64,000 nt of DNA from Actinomycetota bacterium (GCA_029978335.1 JAPOJQ010000001.1:100795-164794); one strand, 5' to 3'; shown: positions 26,716 to 37,587, counted from the stretch's first letter. Notes: generated from the letters alone by a model not told the origin. A program made the numbers and translations.

Positions 26716-27390
26716 TCAGTCGTCGGTGATGTCGGTGGCGCCACCATCGAGGTAATCAAGCGACTGCACGGGCTCGAGCGCCGACGTCACGATGCCTGCG
26801 AGGTTGGCAACGATGCGTTTCCAGTAGCGATGCAACACCGCTCTCGGCACCGCCCAATGGCCAGGCTGATCAGAGTGCATGTACTCGTGCAGTTTCGTTT
26901 CGCACTCGGAATTCAAGGCCCGGGTGCGAGTGAGAAACGCACGCGCGCGCTCTGCGTCGAGGGTTGCAAGGATGTCCGCGACTTCGACGTACATCTGCGA
27001 TATCTCTTGACGGCGAGCTATGAACTCATCGCTGTCATCGGCTCCGGCCAGCGAGATACCTTCCTCGGCGAGATCGAGAATGTTTTTCGCCTGGTCGCCG
27101 ATTCGCTCGATCTTCTTGAGCAATAGCGTGTAGCCGAGTACGAGCGCGATATCGCCACCGCCGCGAACGGCGATGTGCACGACGAGTTCAGATCGAAGAC
27201 GCTGTTCAGCCGCATTGATCCGCTCGTCGGTGGCTCGAATGTCAGCGCCAACGGCGGCAGGGTCGGCGCCGGCGAGCACCGCCGTCGATGCAAGGTCGAA
27301 CGAATGCCGCGCGTCACCAAGCATTGCAATCGTCTCGTGTGCGATGCGATCGATCGGCGACTCGCCTTTCTTGAAGAACGACAGGACCAT
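26716..27390 (-). CDS. PhoU-domain protein partner of a Na/Pi cotransporter
   Basis: A 224-residue all-helical protein with a PhoU-like helical bundle. The repeated acidic segment ELVVHIAVRGGGDIALVLGY and KKIERIGDQAKNILDLAE carries the E-x-x-x-D metal-binding pattern of PhoU. It lies 15 bases downstream of a Na/Pi cotransporter gene of the NptA type, whose family often carries this domain as a C-terminal fusion. It likely regulates that transporter. A GAGGAGG Shine-Dalgarno lies 6 nt before the ATG. Confidence 0.8.
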   Translation of the reverse strand: MVLSFFKKGESPIDRIAHETIAMLGDARHSFDLASTAVLAGADPAAVGADIRATDERINAAEQRLRSELVVHIAVRGGGDIALVLGYTLLLKKIERIGDQAKNILDLAEEGISLAGADDSDEFIARRQEISQMYVEVADILATLDAERARAFLTRTRALNSECETKLHEYMHSDQPGHWAVPRAVLHRYWKRIVANLAGIVTSALEPVQSLDYLDGGATDITDD

Positions 27391-27405
27391 GGAAGCCTCC
27401 TCGTG

Positions 27406-28533
27406 TCAGCGGAATACCGCAATGCCGATGAGTGGGATGATGATGAAGACGCCGAGCGTCCAGACAAACGCCACGGCACGACGCCGTATCGCCATCTCGG
27501 CAAGCAACTCGGCGGCACGAATCGGCAATGGCCGGAGAAACGGTATGCCGAACAGGATGACGATCCCGAGGACATTGAACCACGTGTGCACCAACGCAAT
27601 GGTGAGGGCATCAGACCCTGATGCGGCCATCGCCGCCAACAACGCGGTAATGGTGGTACCCACATTGGCGCCAAGCGTGACCGGGTAGGCGTTGCGGAGG
27701 GTGATCACGCCGGCTGCGGACATCGGGATGAGAATCGATGTCGTAATGCTCGACGACTGCACGGCGATCGTAACGAGCATGCCCACCACGATCGCCACCA
27801 TGCCGCCGCCGCGGCCGAGCACCCGATTCATCGACCGTTCGAGGCGCTCAGCGATCAGCGTCTTCATATTTTTCGTGATGGCGATCAAGGCGAGCAATAC
27901 GACAACCAAGCCCACTCCAACCATGGCGATGCCGAGACCGGTTGATGTCAACCCGATTGAACCGAGGACGTCCTTGAGCCATGACACCGGATGTTTCACC
28001 CAGGCCTTGATGGGACTTTCCCATTCAGAGCCCCCCGAGCCGAGCAAGAAATCAGCGGTTGAGTGAGCAAGCCACGACAGACGCCCCGTCAACAACTCGA
28101 TCGGCAGCAAGACGGCAACCGACATGAGATTGAAGAAGTCATGCACCGTGGCCGCTGCGAGAGCACGTCGGAACTCGTTCGACTGTCGTACATGCCCGAG
28201 CGACACCAGCGTGTTCGTCACCGTGGTTCCGAGGTTGGCCCCCATGATCATCGGCACCGCTTGATCGATGCCAAGCGCACCAGACGCCACGAGACCGACG
28301 ATGACCGAGGTGCTCGCTGACGATGACTGGACTAAAACGGTTCCGAGCAGTCCGATGAAGAGACCGACGAATGGATTCGACACCTGTGAGAACAGGCGCT
28401 CCTGGGTATCGGCACCCATCACCTTGATGCCCGACTCGAGCGATGACACCCCGGCGAGGAAGAGGTAGATCAAACCAGCGACGATCAGCGATCGCAGCCA
28501 CCGCGGCACCCGTTCTTCGCGTTGCTCGGCCAT
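27406..28533 (-). CDS. Na+/phosphate cotransporter (NptA/PNaS family)
   Basis: A 375-residue membrane protein with about eight to nine helices. The inverted-repeat hallmark of the family is present twice: GTVLVQSSSASTSVIVG in the first half and VTIAVQSSSITTSILIP in the second, each followed by a GANLGTTVTN or GANVGTTITA loop. It imports or exports phosphate with sodium. The PhoU-like gene directly downstream is its probable regulator. TAGGTT occurs 9 nt before the ATG. Confidence 0.9.
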   Translation of the reverse strand: MAEQREERVPRWLRSLIVAGLIYLFLAGVSSLESGIKVMGADTQERLFSQVSNPFVGLFIGLLGTVLVQSSSASTSVIVGLVASGALGIDQAVPMIMGANLGTTVTNTLVSLGHVRQSNEFRRALAAATVHDFFNLMSVAVLLPIELLTGRLSWLAHSTADFLLGSGGSEWESPIKAWVKHPVSWLKDVLGSIGLTSTGLGIAMVGVGLVVVLLALIAITKNMKTLIAERLERSMNRVLGRGGGMVAIVVGMLVTIAVQSSSITTSILIPMSAAGVITLRNAYPVTLGANVGTTITALLAAMAASGSDALTIALVHTWFNVLGIVILFGIPFLRPLPIRAAELLAEMAIRRRAVAFVWTLGVFIIIPLIGIAVFR

Positions 28534-28617
28534 GCGGTACGCAACCTAGTCGCGTGTGTTTACCTTCCGTTCATTTTGAGTTCAACCTTGCGGCTGCTCA
28601 GCATGAACGACAGGTGA

Positions 28618-29607
28618 TCAGAAGTAGATGATCTTCTCCGCCGCTGCTTCGGCCGCATCGAGGTCGTCGGTATACGCGCCGGTCGAGAGGTACTTCCAGC
28701 CGCCGTCGCACACGATGAACACGATGGCTCCGCGATCGATTGAACCAGCGACCTTCGCAGCCCCTGCGAGCGCCGCGCCGGAGGAAATCCCGGCGAAAAT
28801 GCCGCATTCTGCGACGAGACGACGAGTCCACTCAATCGATTCGCGGGGCCGCACGACGCGTTTGCGGTCGAGGAGTTCGAAGCCGTTCCAGTTGTCAAAG
28901 ACTGGAGGGATGTAGCCCTCATCAAGATTTCGAAGGCCTTCGACGTTCTCCCCAAGCGGCGGTTCGATTGCCACGATCTGAATGTCCGGGTTGCGTTCTT
29001 TCAGGAACCGGCCCGTGCCCATGAGCGTTCCCGAGGTTCCGAGACCTGCGACAAAGTGAGTGATCTCAGGAACATCCCGCCAAATCTCAGGGCCGGTCCC
29101 CTCGTAATGCGCACGAGGATTGGCGTCATTCCCGTACTGATAGATGAAGCACCATTCGGGGTGATCCGCTGCCATCTGGGTCGCTCGGCGAACCGCGCCA
29201 TTCGATCCCTCCCCGCCCGGGGTCAAGATCACCTCTGCGCCCATGATCTCGAGCATCTGACGCCGCTCGATCGACACCGACTCCGGCATCAAGATTTTGA
29301 TTGGGTAGCCCTTCAAGCGAGCGATTGCGGCGAGTGCGATGCCGGTATTGCCCGAGGACGGTTCGATGATGGTCTGACCAGGCGAGAGCTTCCCGTCTTT
29401 CTCTGCCGCCTCGATCATTGCCTTGGCAATGCGATCCTTCACCGACCCGAACGGGTTCTGCATCTCGAGTTTGGCGATGATCCGCACGTCCGGATTCGGC
29501 GACAGCACCGACACGTCGACCATGGGCGTGTTGCCGATGAGGTCGAGAACGCCGGTGTGCACCGCAGGCGAAAGCGGCGGCATCGGCATCGCAAGCATCG
29601 AATCCAT
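28618..29607 (-). CDS. Cysteine synthase (O-acetylserine/O-phosphoserine sulfhydrylase type)
   Basis: A 329-residue fold-type II PLP enzyme. The PLP lysine is in NPFGSVKDRIAKAM, the phosphate loop is EPSSGNTGIALAA, and VAGLGTSGTLMGTGRFL is the glycine loop. Residues IFAGISSGAAL near the end are also canonical. It resembles actinobacterial CysM, which in Mycobacterium uses O-phosphoserine and the CysO thiocarboxylate, but CysK-type specificity is not excluded. The ATG at 29607 is 11 nt from a GGGAGG Shine-Dalgarno; an in-frame GTG at 29616 would leave only 2 nt. Confidence 0.9.
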   Translation of the reverse strand: MDSMLAMPMPPLSPAVHTGVLDLIGNTPMVDVSVLSPNPDVRIIAKLEMQNPFGSVKDRIAKAMIEAAEKDGKLSPGQTIIEPSSGNTGIALAAIARLKGYPIKILMPESVSIERRQMLEIMGAEVILTPGGEGSNGAVRRATQMAADHPEWCFIYQYGNDANPRAHYEGTGPEIWRDVPEITHFVAGLGTSGTLMGTGRFLKERNPDIQIVAIEPPLGENVEGLRNLDEGYIPPVFDNWNGFELLDRKRVVRPRESIEWTRRLVAECGIFAGISSGAALAGAAKVAGSIDRGAIVFIVCDGGWKYLSTGAYTDDLDAAEAAAEKIIYF

Positions 29608-29686
29608 AATCCGCACAACCTCCCGGTGGCGGAGTGTATTCCGATAAATCCGATTCGGCTAGTCGTAATTCATCCCTAGGGCAGCG

Positions 29687-31267
<1,581 letters not shown>

Positions 31268-31273
31268 GCCGAC

Positions 31274-31279
31274 ATGGTA
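31274..31279 (-). promoter_or_regulatory. -10 hexamer TACCAT of a leaderless promoter for the mutase gene
   Basis: TACCAT, 6 nt, ATG on the minus strand, in the short gap behind the RidA gene. It fixes the start of a frame that stays open well upstream. Confidence 0.55.
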
Positions 31280-31301
31280 GGCGTCGACCGCCGTGTGGGC
31301 C

Positions 31302-31691
31302 TCAGGCGGCAGCGATGACGGCAATCTCCATGCGCCACTCGGCACGCGCCAACGCAGGCACCGTGACGAGCGTTGAAGCGGCCAGGTGCCCGTTGAGCGC
31401 CACATCACGCGCTGCCATCACCGTGGCGAGGTCCTCCCCCACGACGACGTAGGTCGTGACGGAGACGATGTCAGACATGGTCATGTCGCCGGCAGCGAGA
31501 ATCGCCGCGATGTTGGACCACACGACGCTTGCTTGACCGGCGAGGTCCGATGGGACCATGCCATCGGCGGCAACTGGGACGACCCCTGACGAATGAATCC
31601 ATCGCGTCGCCCCCGAAACGGCGACGCCGTGCGCATAGGCGGCTGGCGGGGCCGACATCGAGGGTGGCTGCAGCGCGGTGACGACACTCAT
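31302..31691 (-). CDS. RidA/YjgF-family protein
   Basis: A 129-residue protein of the RidA superfamily, whose members deaminate reactive enamine/imine intermediates from PLP enzymes. Signature parts: [38 protein letters not shown], and the C-terminal [20 protein letters not shown] with the conserved Arg. The ATG at 31691 has GATCAT 6 nt upstream. It is divergent from the aldolase gene. Confidence 0.85.
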   Translation of the reverse strand: MSVVTALQPPSMSAPPAAYAHGVAVSGATRWIHSSGVVPVAADGMVPSDLAGQASVVWSNIAAILAAGDMTMSDIVSVTTYVVVGEDLATVMAARDVALNGHLAASTLVTVPALARAEWRMEIAVIAAA

Positions 31692-31745
31692 AGCGCGATG
31701 ATCGCATGAGAATGCGCCGCGTCGATGCACCGCAGCCGATCTGAC

Positions 31746-31751
31746 TAGGGT
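31746..31751 (+). promoter_or_regulatory. -10 hexamer TAGGGT of a leaderless promoter for the class II aldolase gene
   Basis: TAGGGT, 6 nt, ATG at 31758. The divergent RidA gene starts 66 bases away with its own -10-like GATCAT. Confidence 0.55.
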
Positions 31752-31757
31752 TCGCGC

Positions 31758-32534
31758 ATGGCAATCGACGACCAGCCGATCATCACCTTCCATCCGGAAA
31801 CCTTTGATGACCCAGAGGCAGAACGCGTCCACCGCAAAGCCAAACTCGCCGGCGCATTGCGAATCTTCGGACGCCTTGGCTTCGGCGAAGGTGTGGCAGG
31901 GCACATCACGGTGCGCGACCCCATCATGACGGACCACTTCTGGGTCAATCCGTTTGGCAAGAGTTTCCGACATATGCGGTCGAGCGATCTCTTGCTCGTG
32001 AGCCACGACGGCGACATCGTCGTCGGCGACATGCCGGTCAACCGGGCCGCGTTTGTGTTGCACTCGGCCATCCACAAGTCGCGCCCCGACGTCATTTCGG
32101 CCGCGCATTCCCACTCGACGTACGGCAAAGCGTTCTCGTCGCTCGGCATTCCGCTCGCCCCCATCACACAGGACTCATGCGCCTTCTATGGCGACCACAC
32201 GGTGATTTCCGAACAAGGCGGCGCCGTCGTGTTCGAGATGGAAGCCGGACTTGAGTTCGCCTCAAAGTTCCCGACGGGCAAAGCAGCCATCCACCAGAAT
32301 CACGGTCTTTTCACCGTTGGCCACAGCGTCGACGAGGCGGCGTTCTGGTTCATCACGATGGAGCGAAACTGTCAGGTGCAACTCGCAGCGATGGCGGCTG
32401 GTGATCCGATCCACATTCGCCACGAGTACGCGCAGTACACCTTTGAGCAGACCGGACACCACCTCGCCGGATGGTTCAGCTTCCAGCCACTGTGGCAGGA
32501 GATCTGCGCCACCGATCCAGAGATCTTCGACTGA
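31758..32534 (+). CDS. Class II aldolase/adducin family protein
   Basis: A 258-residue zinc aldolase-fold protein. Metal ligands are in SAAHSHSTYGKAF (His-x-His) and the later AIHQNHGLFTVGHSVDEAAF (His). LGFGEGVAGHITVRDP and FWVNPFGKSFRHM are the family's N-terminal core. Members act on fuculose- or ribulose-type phosphates, or as decarboxylases; the active-site Glu is not clear, so the substrate is left open. Its end overlaps the exporter frame downstream. Confidence 0.85.
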   Translation: MAIDDQPIITFHPETFDDPEAERVHRKAKLAGALRIFGRLGFGEGVAGHITVRDPIMTDHFWVNPFGKSFRHMRSSDLLLVSHDGDIVVGDMPVNRAAFVLHSAIHKSRPDVISAAHSHSTYGKAFSSLGIPLAPITQDSCAFYGDHTVISEQGGAVVFEMEAGLEFASKFPTGKAAIHQNHGLFTVGHSVDEAAFWFITMERNCQVQLAAMAAGDPIHIRHEYAQYTFEQTGHHLAGWFSFQPLWQEICATDPEIFD

Positions 32535-33418
32535 ACACGACTCCGGTCCCTCGCCGACAGACTCCTGCAGAGGCCCTTTTCGCACTGTCGGCGGTATCCC
32601 AATACGTCGGGGCTGCGATCGCCGTCTCGGTTTTCGACCGTGTCGCGGCACAGACCGTCGGTTGGTTGCGGGTAGTCGGCGCAGCGCTCGCACTCGTCAT
32701 CATTGCTCGACCATCGCCTCAGAGCTGGTCGCGCCAACGCATTCTCGGGGCGGCGATCTTCGGCCTTGCGACCGCGGCGATGAACGTGCTGTTTTACCTT
32801 GGCATTGCGCGCATCGATCTCGGCAAAAGCGTCGCGATTGAGTTCATCGGTCCCGTAGCAGTGGCTGCTGCGACCACTCGGTCAGCTCGCAACGCACTCG
32901 CCCTCGCGTCAGCGGTGGCGGGAGTGGTCGTGCTTGGCGGCGTCGAGGTCAGCCGTGAAGCCGCCGGCGTTGCCTTCATTCTCGGAGCATCGGCATGCTG
33001 GGCTGCCTACATCGTGATCGGTGCCCGTGTGGCGAGCGCAACTGCCGGTGTTGACGGCCTCGCCGTTGGTTTGGTCGTCGGAGCGATTGCGCTCACCCCT
33101 CTTGGAGCGCCGTGGAGCGGACCGGTGTGGGGATCACCGATGCTCTTGCTCGCGTGTTTGGCAACCGGCGTCTTCTCCAACGCGATCGGTTACGGCATCG
33201 ATCAACACGTGCTGCGCCGCGTGTCGGTTCGACGCTTCTCGGTGCTGCTCGCACTTCTTCCGGTCACCGCCACGTTGGTGGGTTGGGTCGCGCTCGGCCA
33301 ACGCCCCTCAGGCATCGACCTGATCGGTATTGCGCTCGTACTCATCGCCGTTGCGATGCAGGAGCGCGACCGCGCGTCAGCAGCGTTGGAATCCGCTGCA
33401 GTGACCGTTGATCAGTGA
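32471..33418 (+). CDS. EamA/RhtA-like drug/metabolite exporter
   Basis: An inner-membrane protein of the DMT superfamily with ten predicted helices. It resembles RhtA-type threonine/homoserine exporters: SAVSQYVGAAIAV in the first helix, LGIARIDLGKSVAIEFIGPV, and YGIDQHVLRRVSVRRFSVLLALLPVTA, each a conserved block. The start is uncertain. The only ATG (32471) overlaps the aldolase gene by 64 bases and has no ribosome site. A GTG at 32492 also lacks one. A CTG at 32531 overlapping the aldolase TGA would give the best N-terminus. Confidence 0.85.
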   Translation: MVQLPATVAGDLRHRSRDLRLNTTPVPRRQTPAEALFALSAVSQYVGAAIAVSVFDRVAAQTVGWLRVVGAALALVIIARPSPQSWSRQRILGAAIFGLATAAMNVLFYLGIARIDLGKSVAIEFIGPVAVAAATTRSARNALALASAVAGVVVLGGVEVSREAAGVAFILGASACWAAYIVIGARVASATAGVDGLAVGLVVGAIALTPLGAPWSGPVWGSPMLLLACLATGVFSNAIGYGIDQHVLRRVSVRRFSVLLALLPVTATLVGWVALGQRPSGIDLIGIALVLIAVAMQERDRASAALESAAVTVDQ

Positions 33419-34578
33419 TCGTCAACCCACGGGGCGCACAACCCGTCAAGGTCGCGAACCTGAATACGATCGCGATTGTCCCATGTGACTGGATTTGCCG
33501 GGTCGGGACGAAGGTTGAACACTCGGAATTCCATCTCGGTCGTATCAACCGACAAGATCCGTCCGATCAATGGCTCGCCCAGGCCAAGGATGACCTTGAT
33601 GGTTTCGAGCGCCTGAATCGAACCGATAATCCCCGGCAACACGCCAAGCACGCCAGCTTCGGCGCATGACGGTGCGAGTTCAGCGGGCGGTGGCTCAGGC
33701 ACCATGTCGCGATAGGTCGGCCCCTGCTTGGGATGGAAGACACTGACCATGCCTTCGAACCTGAAGATCGATCCGTGTACGACTGGGATACCGAGTTTCA
33801 CGCTCGCATCATTGAGCACGTACCTCGAGGGGAAGTTGTCGGCACCGTCGACGATGACGTCGTAGCCATCGATGATGTCGAGGATGTTCTCAGCGGACAG
33901 ACGAGTGTCGTAGGTGACGACGTTGACGTCCGGGTTGAGCATCGTGAGCGTCTTCTTTGCCGAGTCCACTTTGCGATCACCGACTCGATCAATGTTGTGA
34001 AGAATCTGACGTTGCAGGTTTGACGCATCAACGTCATCCATGTCGACGATGCCAATGGTGCCGACTCCCGCAGCGGCGAGATACAACGCAGCAGGAGAGC
34101 CGAGCCCACCTGCGCCGAGCATCAACACCTTGGCGTTGAGCAACTGTTGCTGTCCTTCGGTTCCGACCTCTGGCAGGAGCAGGTGGCGCTTGTAGCGGTG
34201 TTGCTGTTCAGCGGTCAGCGAAGCGGGTTGCCGCCATGGACGGCCTTCATCCTTCCAGCGGCCGAAACCGCCCTCCATCGATTCGACGGCGGTGTACCCA
34301 AGTTGCTGCATGGTCTGGGCTGCGAAGGCCGAACGAACACCGCCGGCGCAGTAGACAACCACCGGCAGAGCCTTGTCAACGATCCGGTTTTCGATCTGAG
34401 CTTCGAGATGGCCTCGCGGGATGTGGATGGCGCCGACGAGCGCGCCCTCCGCGTGCTCATCGGGTTCGCGCACATCGAGGACGAGGTGTCCGGCTTCGAT
34501 ATGCGAGGCCGCCACTTCGGGCGTCACCTCGGTGATCTCTGCCTTGGCAGCGGTCAGCAAGTCTCGGAAGGTCGCCAT
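33412..34578 (-). CDS. Rhodanese-ThiF/MoeB fusion: sulfur-carrier adenylyltransferase (MoeZ-like)
   Basis: A 388-residue two-domain protein. An N-terminal rhodanese domain (about 15-115) has active Cys77 in VVYCAGGVRS. An E1-like adenylyltransferase domain (125-388) has LMLGAGGLGSPAALYLAAAG, DMDDVDASNLQRQILH and VDGADNFPSRYVLND. It activates ThiS/MoaD/CysO-type carriers and sulfurates them. The CxxC zinc site of E. coli MoeB is missing (GPTYRDM), as in mycobacterial MoeZ. In MoeZ and MOCS3 the rhodanese is C-terminal, so the order here is reversed. The sirtuin gene lies 25 bases upstream on the same strand. Confidence 0.88.
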   Translation of the reverse strand: MATFRDLLTAAKAEITEVTPEVAASHIEAGHLVLDVREPDEHAEGALVGAIHIPRGHLEAQIENRIVDKALPVVVYCAGGVRSAFAAQTMQQLGYTAVESMEGGFGRWKDEGRPWRQPASLTAEQQHRYKRHLLLPEVGTEGQQQLLNAKVLMLGAGGLGSPAALYLAAAGVGTIGIVDMDDVDASNLQRQILHNIDRVGDRKVDSAKKTLTMLNPDVNVVTYDTRLSAENILDIIDGYDVIVDGADNFPSRYVLNDASVKLGIPVVHGSIFRFEGMVSVFHPKQGPTYRDMVPEPPPAELAPSCAEAGVLGVLPGIIGSIQALETIKVILGLGEPLIGRILSVDTTEMEFRVFNLRPDPANPVTWDNRDRIQVRDLDGLCAPWVDDH

Positions 34579-34603
34579 ACGACGCAAAAACCTACCAAAT
34601 GGG

Positions 34604-35380
34604 TCAGGTATTCCCACTCGGGCTCAGAATTGTTGGAAGGATCGCCGAGATCGATCCTCGCAACACCACATCTGCATGCCCGTCCATTGCGGTTTCCTCA
34701 CCGTTGACAATGACTACGCGCGCGCCCGCCTGCCGGGCGGTGGGCACACAGTTCGCCACCGGAAAGACGCTCAATGTTGAGCCAATTGCCACGAAGAGAT
34801 CGCACTCGGCGCTGACGCTGAACGCCCGATCGATGACGTCGGGAACCAGCGACTGACCAAAGCTGATCGTGTCGCTCTTCAGAATTCCGGCGCACACGCC
34901 ACATGCCGGATCGGCATCACCATCTCGAACTCGATCCAATGCCTCCGCCATCGGGCGCCGGTCGCCGCAGTCCCAGCACCTTGTCCACCACACGGTGCCA
35001 TGGACCTCGACCACTCGCGACGGATCGTTTCCGGCACGTTGATGAAGTTCGTCGATGTTCTGCGTAATCAGGGCGTGCAACCTGCCTGAGCGTTCAAGTG
35101 CCACGATGGCTCGATGCCCGTCATTGGGTCGAGCAGTCCATGCCGAGTGCTCGAGGCGCGATTGCCATGCCGCGACACGGACCTCTCGATCGTTGAGGTA
35201 GTACTCGATCGAACTCGCCTTCTCTGCTGCTGGGTTCCGCGTCCAGACACCGTTCGGCCCTCGGAAATCGGGGATGCCGGAATCGGTTGAGATCCCCGCA
35301 CCCGTGAGCACCACTACCCGTTGTGCGTCGTGAACCCACGTCGCCACTTGCTCCATCGCTGCTGCGGCGTCGTCGCCCAT
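34604..35380 (-). CDS. Sir2-family NAD-dependent protein deacylase
   Basis: A 258-residue sirtuin that removes acyl groups from lysines using NAD+. Motifs: VLTGAGISTDSGIPDFRGPNG, TQNIDELHQRAG with the catalytic His following in EVHGTVWW, and the zinc tetrad CWDCGD and CGVCAG. Length is typical of a stand-alone bacterial sirtuin. Targets in actinobacteria include acyl-CoA synthetases. CAGACT lies 6 nt upstream of the ATG. Confidence 0.93.
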   Translation of the reverse strand: MGDDAAAAMEQVATWVHDAQRVVVLTGAGISTDSGIPDFRGPNGVWTRNPAAEKASSIEYYLNDREVRVAAWQSRLEHSAWTARPNDGHRAIVALERSGRLHALITQNIDELHQRAGNDPSRVVEVHGTVWWTRCWDCGDRRPMAEALDRVRDGDADPACGVCAGILKSDTISFGQSLVPDVIDRAFSVSAECDLFVAIGSTLSVFPVANCVPTARQAGARVVIVNGEETAMDGHADVVLRGSISAILPTILSPSGNT

Positions 35381-35472
35381 GACTGGAGTCTGACGCAGAC
35401 GGAAACCACCCGCTTCATCCAGGGATCACTCGGCAGCCACACCTACGCATCGACCATCGACGAGGAGGCACG

Positions 35473-35991
35473 ATGCACCCAACGCTCACCGTTCAGGCAC
35501 AGACCACCGTCCGACCTTGGCCCGAACCACCGGGACGACCGGAGGCAGGGCACGACCCGCGAAGCACCTACGTCGAACGCTTCTGGATCAGCACCCTTGG
35601 GCCTTCGGCAACCTGGATCGTGCGACGCTTCGCTGACCGATTTGATGCTGAGCCCGATGGGTTCAGCATCGATCTTGACGAGCTCGCATCGTCGATTGGA
35701 ATGAGCTACGCAAAGCGGGAAGAGTCACCCTTTGGCAGGGCGCTTCACCGCTGCGCGATGTTTGGACTCGTGCGTCTCGGACGAGATGGTCTTGAGGTAC
35801 GTCGTCGAATCCCCGATCTCCCCGAGCGGCAACTGCGACGACTGCCTGAGGTCCTGCGACGTGTGCACGCTGAATGGACCGAGCACACGTGGTCGTTCAA
35901 CACCAACGACCTGCGAACTCGACTGATCGCAGCGGGGGTCGACTCGCGAAGGGCCTCAATTGCAGCTGAATCGGTGACGCTCACGAACTAG
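35473..35991 (+). CDS. Hypothetical protein, predicted winged-helix, actinobacterial
   Basis: A 172-residue basic protein. The core (about residues 30-110) has a winged-helix rhythm: TWIVRRFADRF, SIDLDELASSIGMSYAK, SPFGRALHRCAMFGLVRL and VRRRIPDLPERQLRRLP, like a DNA-binding or replication-associated domain. I do not recognise a named family. A very strong GAGGAGG Shine-Dalgarno 4-5 nt before the ATG supports expression. It stands alone between the divergent sirtuin and the convergent pepA. Confidence 0.65.
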   Translation: MHPTLTVQAQTTVRPWPEPPGRPEAGHDPRSTYVERFWISTLGPSATWIVRRFADRFDAEPDGFSIDLDELASSIGMSYAKREESPFGRALHRCAMFGLVRLGRDGLEVRRRIPDLPERQLRRLPEVLRRVHAEWTEHTWSFNTNDLRTRLIAAGVDSRRASIAAESVTLTN

Positions 35992-36042
35992 CGACGGTCA
36001 CATCGCCGAACACTCGCAACATGACGGTGCGAGCGGCACCTC

Positions 36043-37503
36043 TCACCAACCGAGAACCGTGTCGATCAGCAGACGCGTACCGAAACCGGTTGCACCTTTC
36101 GACCGCCACGCCTCATCACCGTCAACCTTCATCGGCCCAGCGATATCGAGGTGCGCCCATGGCACATCACCTGTGAACTCTGAGAGGAAGATCGCGGCAG
36201 TGATACACCCGCCATAGGGCCCGCCGATGTTGCGCATATCAGCAACATTCGAGTCGAGCAGTTTGCGATAACGACCCGATTCGAGTGGCATCTGCCAGAT
36301 CGGTTCACCGGTCGAATCCGCAGCATTGCGCAAGCGATCGATCAACCGCTGATCGCTGCCGAGCACCGCAGCGACATCCGGACCAAGCGCGGCCATCGCC
36401 GCACCGGTGAGCGTGGCGATGTCAATGATGGCGTCGGGTGCCTCTTCGACCGCGAGCGAGAGACCGTCGGCAAGAATCAAACGTCCCTCGGCGTCGGTGT
36501 TGTGAATCTCCACCGTCTTGCCATTCCGCATGGTCAGCACGTCGCCGAGTTTGAGCGCTGAACCCGACGGCATGTTGTCGGTACAGACCAAGTATCCCGT
36601 CACCGCAGTCCGACAGCGAAGCTCACGCAGTGCCGTCATCGTCGACAGGACAGCAGCGGCACCTGACATATCCATCTTCATGACCACATGGAAGGCATCA
36701 CTCGGCTTGAGGCTGATACCGCCCGAGTCGTACATCACGCCCTTGCCAACGAGCGCAACATGGCCGCGCGGCGAGCGCGGTGAGTAGGTCAGCTTCAACA
36801 ATCGAGGTGGTTCTTCGCTGCCGCGGTTCACGCCGAGCAGACCGCCACAGCCCATCTCCGCAAGTGCGTCTTCATCGAATACTTCGACGCCGAAGCCATA
36901 CTCACGTCCGAGACGCAGCGCAATCACCTCGAGATCGCGAGCGTTGAGGTGCGCCGGGGGTGTGTTCGCGAGATCACGGGCAAGCACTGCCGCCCGGGCC
37001 GTCACCGAACCATGCCGAACGCCCGCCTCAAGCGGTCGCGTCGACGCCGAACCGAAGATCGTGACCGATTCGATCGACGATGACATCGATGGCTTGGCGG
37101 TGATACCCGGGTACCGGTACGACGCCAGTATGAGGCCTTCAGTCACCGCACTCGCATCGGCCTGCGTCGACGACCCTGCATCGACGAGGTCGCACGCCAG
37201 CACACCATGGCGACCAGCCGCGCGCACGAACGCGGCCGCCGCATCACGCAGATCACCCGGCGTTGGCGCATCACCGACGCCTACCGCAACCAGGGTGGCA
37301 CCATCGCGACGGGGAATCACCATTGTCTGACCCACTCGACCGGCGAATCCGTGCTGTTCGAGCGCCCGACGGTTCAGCCCTAGTTGACGCGGCACCGCAC
37401 CGCTTGGCCCAACAGCCATACCGATGAGCGTGGCCAAACGCGGCGCTGAACGCGCAGTGGTCACTGAGGGCAGTTCGCGGAACGGGATATCAGCGGTTGT
37501 CAT
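36043..37503 (-). CDS. pepA: Leucyl aminopeptidase (M17)
   Basis: A 486-residue dizinc aminopeptidase. The catalytic C-terminal domain shows LVGKGVMYDSGGISLKP, KMDMSGAAAVL and the family signature NTDAEGRL, then IATLTGAAM. The N-terminal macro-like domain is more divergent. It removes N-terminal residues from peptides and may also cleave Cys-Gly. The ATG at 37503 is preferred over a GTG two codons earlier. It is divergent from the YceI gene. Confidence 0.93.
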   Translation of the reverse strand: MTTADIPFRELPSVTTARSAPRLATLIGMAVGPSGAVPRQLGLNRRALEQHGFAGRVGQTMVIPRRDGATLVAVGVGDAPTPGDLRDAAAAFVRAAGRHGVLACDLVDAGSSTQADASAVTEGLILASYRYPGITAKPSMSSSIESVTIFGSASTRPLEAGVRHGSVTARAAVLARDLANTPPAHLNARDLEVIALRLGREYGFGVEVFDEDALAEMGCGGLLGVNRGSEEPPRLLKLTYSPRSPRGHVALVGKGVMYDSGGISLKPSDAFHVVMKMDMSGAAAVLSTMTALRELRCRTAVTGYLVCTDNMPSGSALKLGDVLTMRNGKTVEIHNTDAEGRLILADGLSLAVEEAPDAIIDIATLTGAAMAALGPDVAAVLGSDQRLIDRLRNAADSTGEPIWQMPLESGRYRKLLDSNVADMRNIGGPYGGCITAAIFLSEFTGDVPWAHLDIAGPMKVDGDEAWRSKGATGFGTRLLIDTVLGW

Positions 37504-37587
37504 TCCCACATCGTGACACCGAACGCACCTGCGGTGGCGACACCGGCACAGTGTGACGTCGCACCATTGTCGTGGGAGAATCCCACC

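Noticed and set aside
29636..29671. Repeated ATCGGA-type direct repeats and a five-codon frame upstream of cysteine synthase, possibly a cysteine-responsive leader
   Set aside because: The repeat is short and not an inverted repeat, and the tiny frame (Met-Asn-Tyr-Asp) has no cysteine codons. Nothing supports an attenuator.
35992..36042. Short inverted repeats between two convergent genes as a terminator
   Set aside because: Stems are only 5-6 bp with large loops and there is no T-run on either strand.
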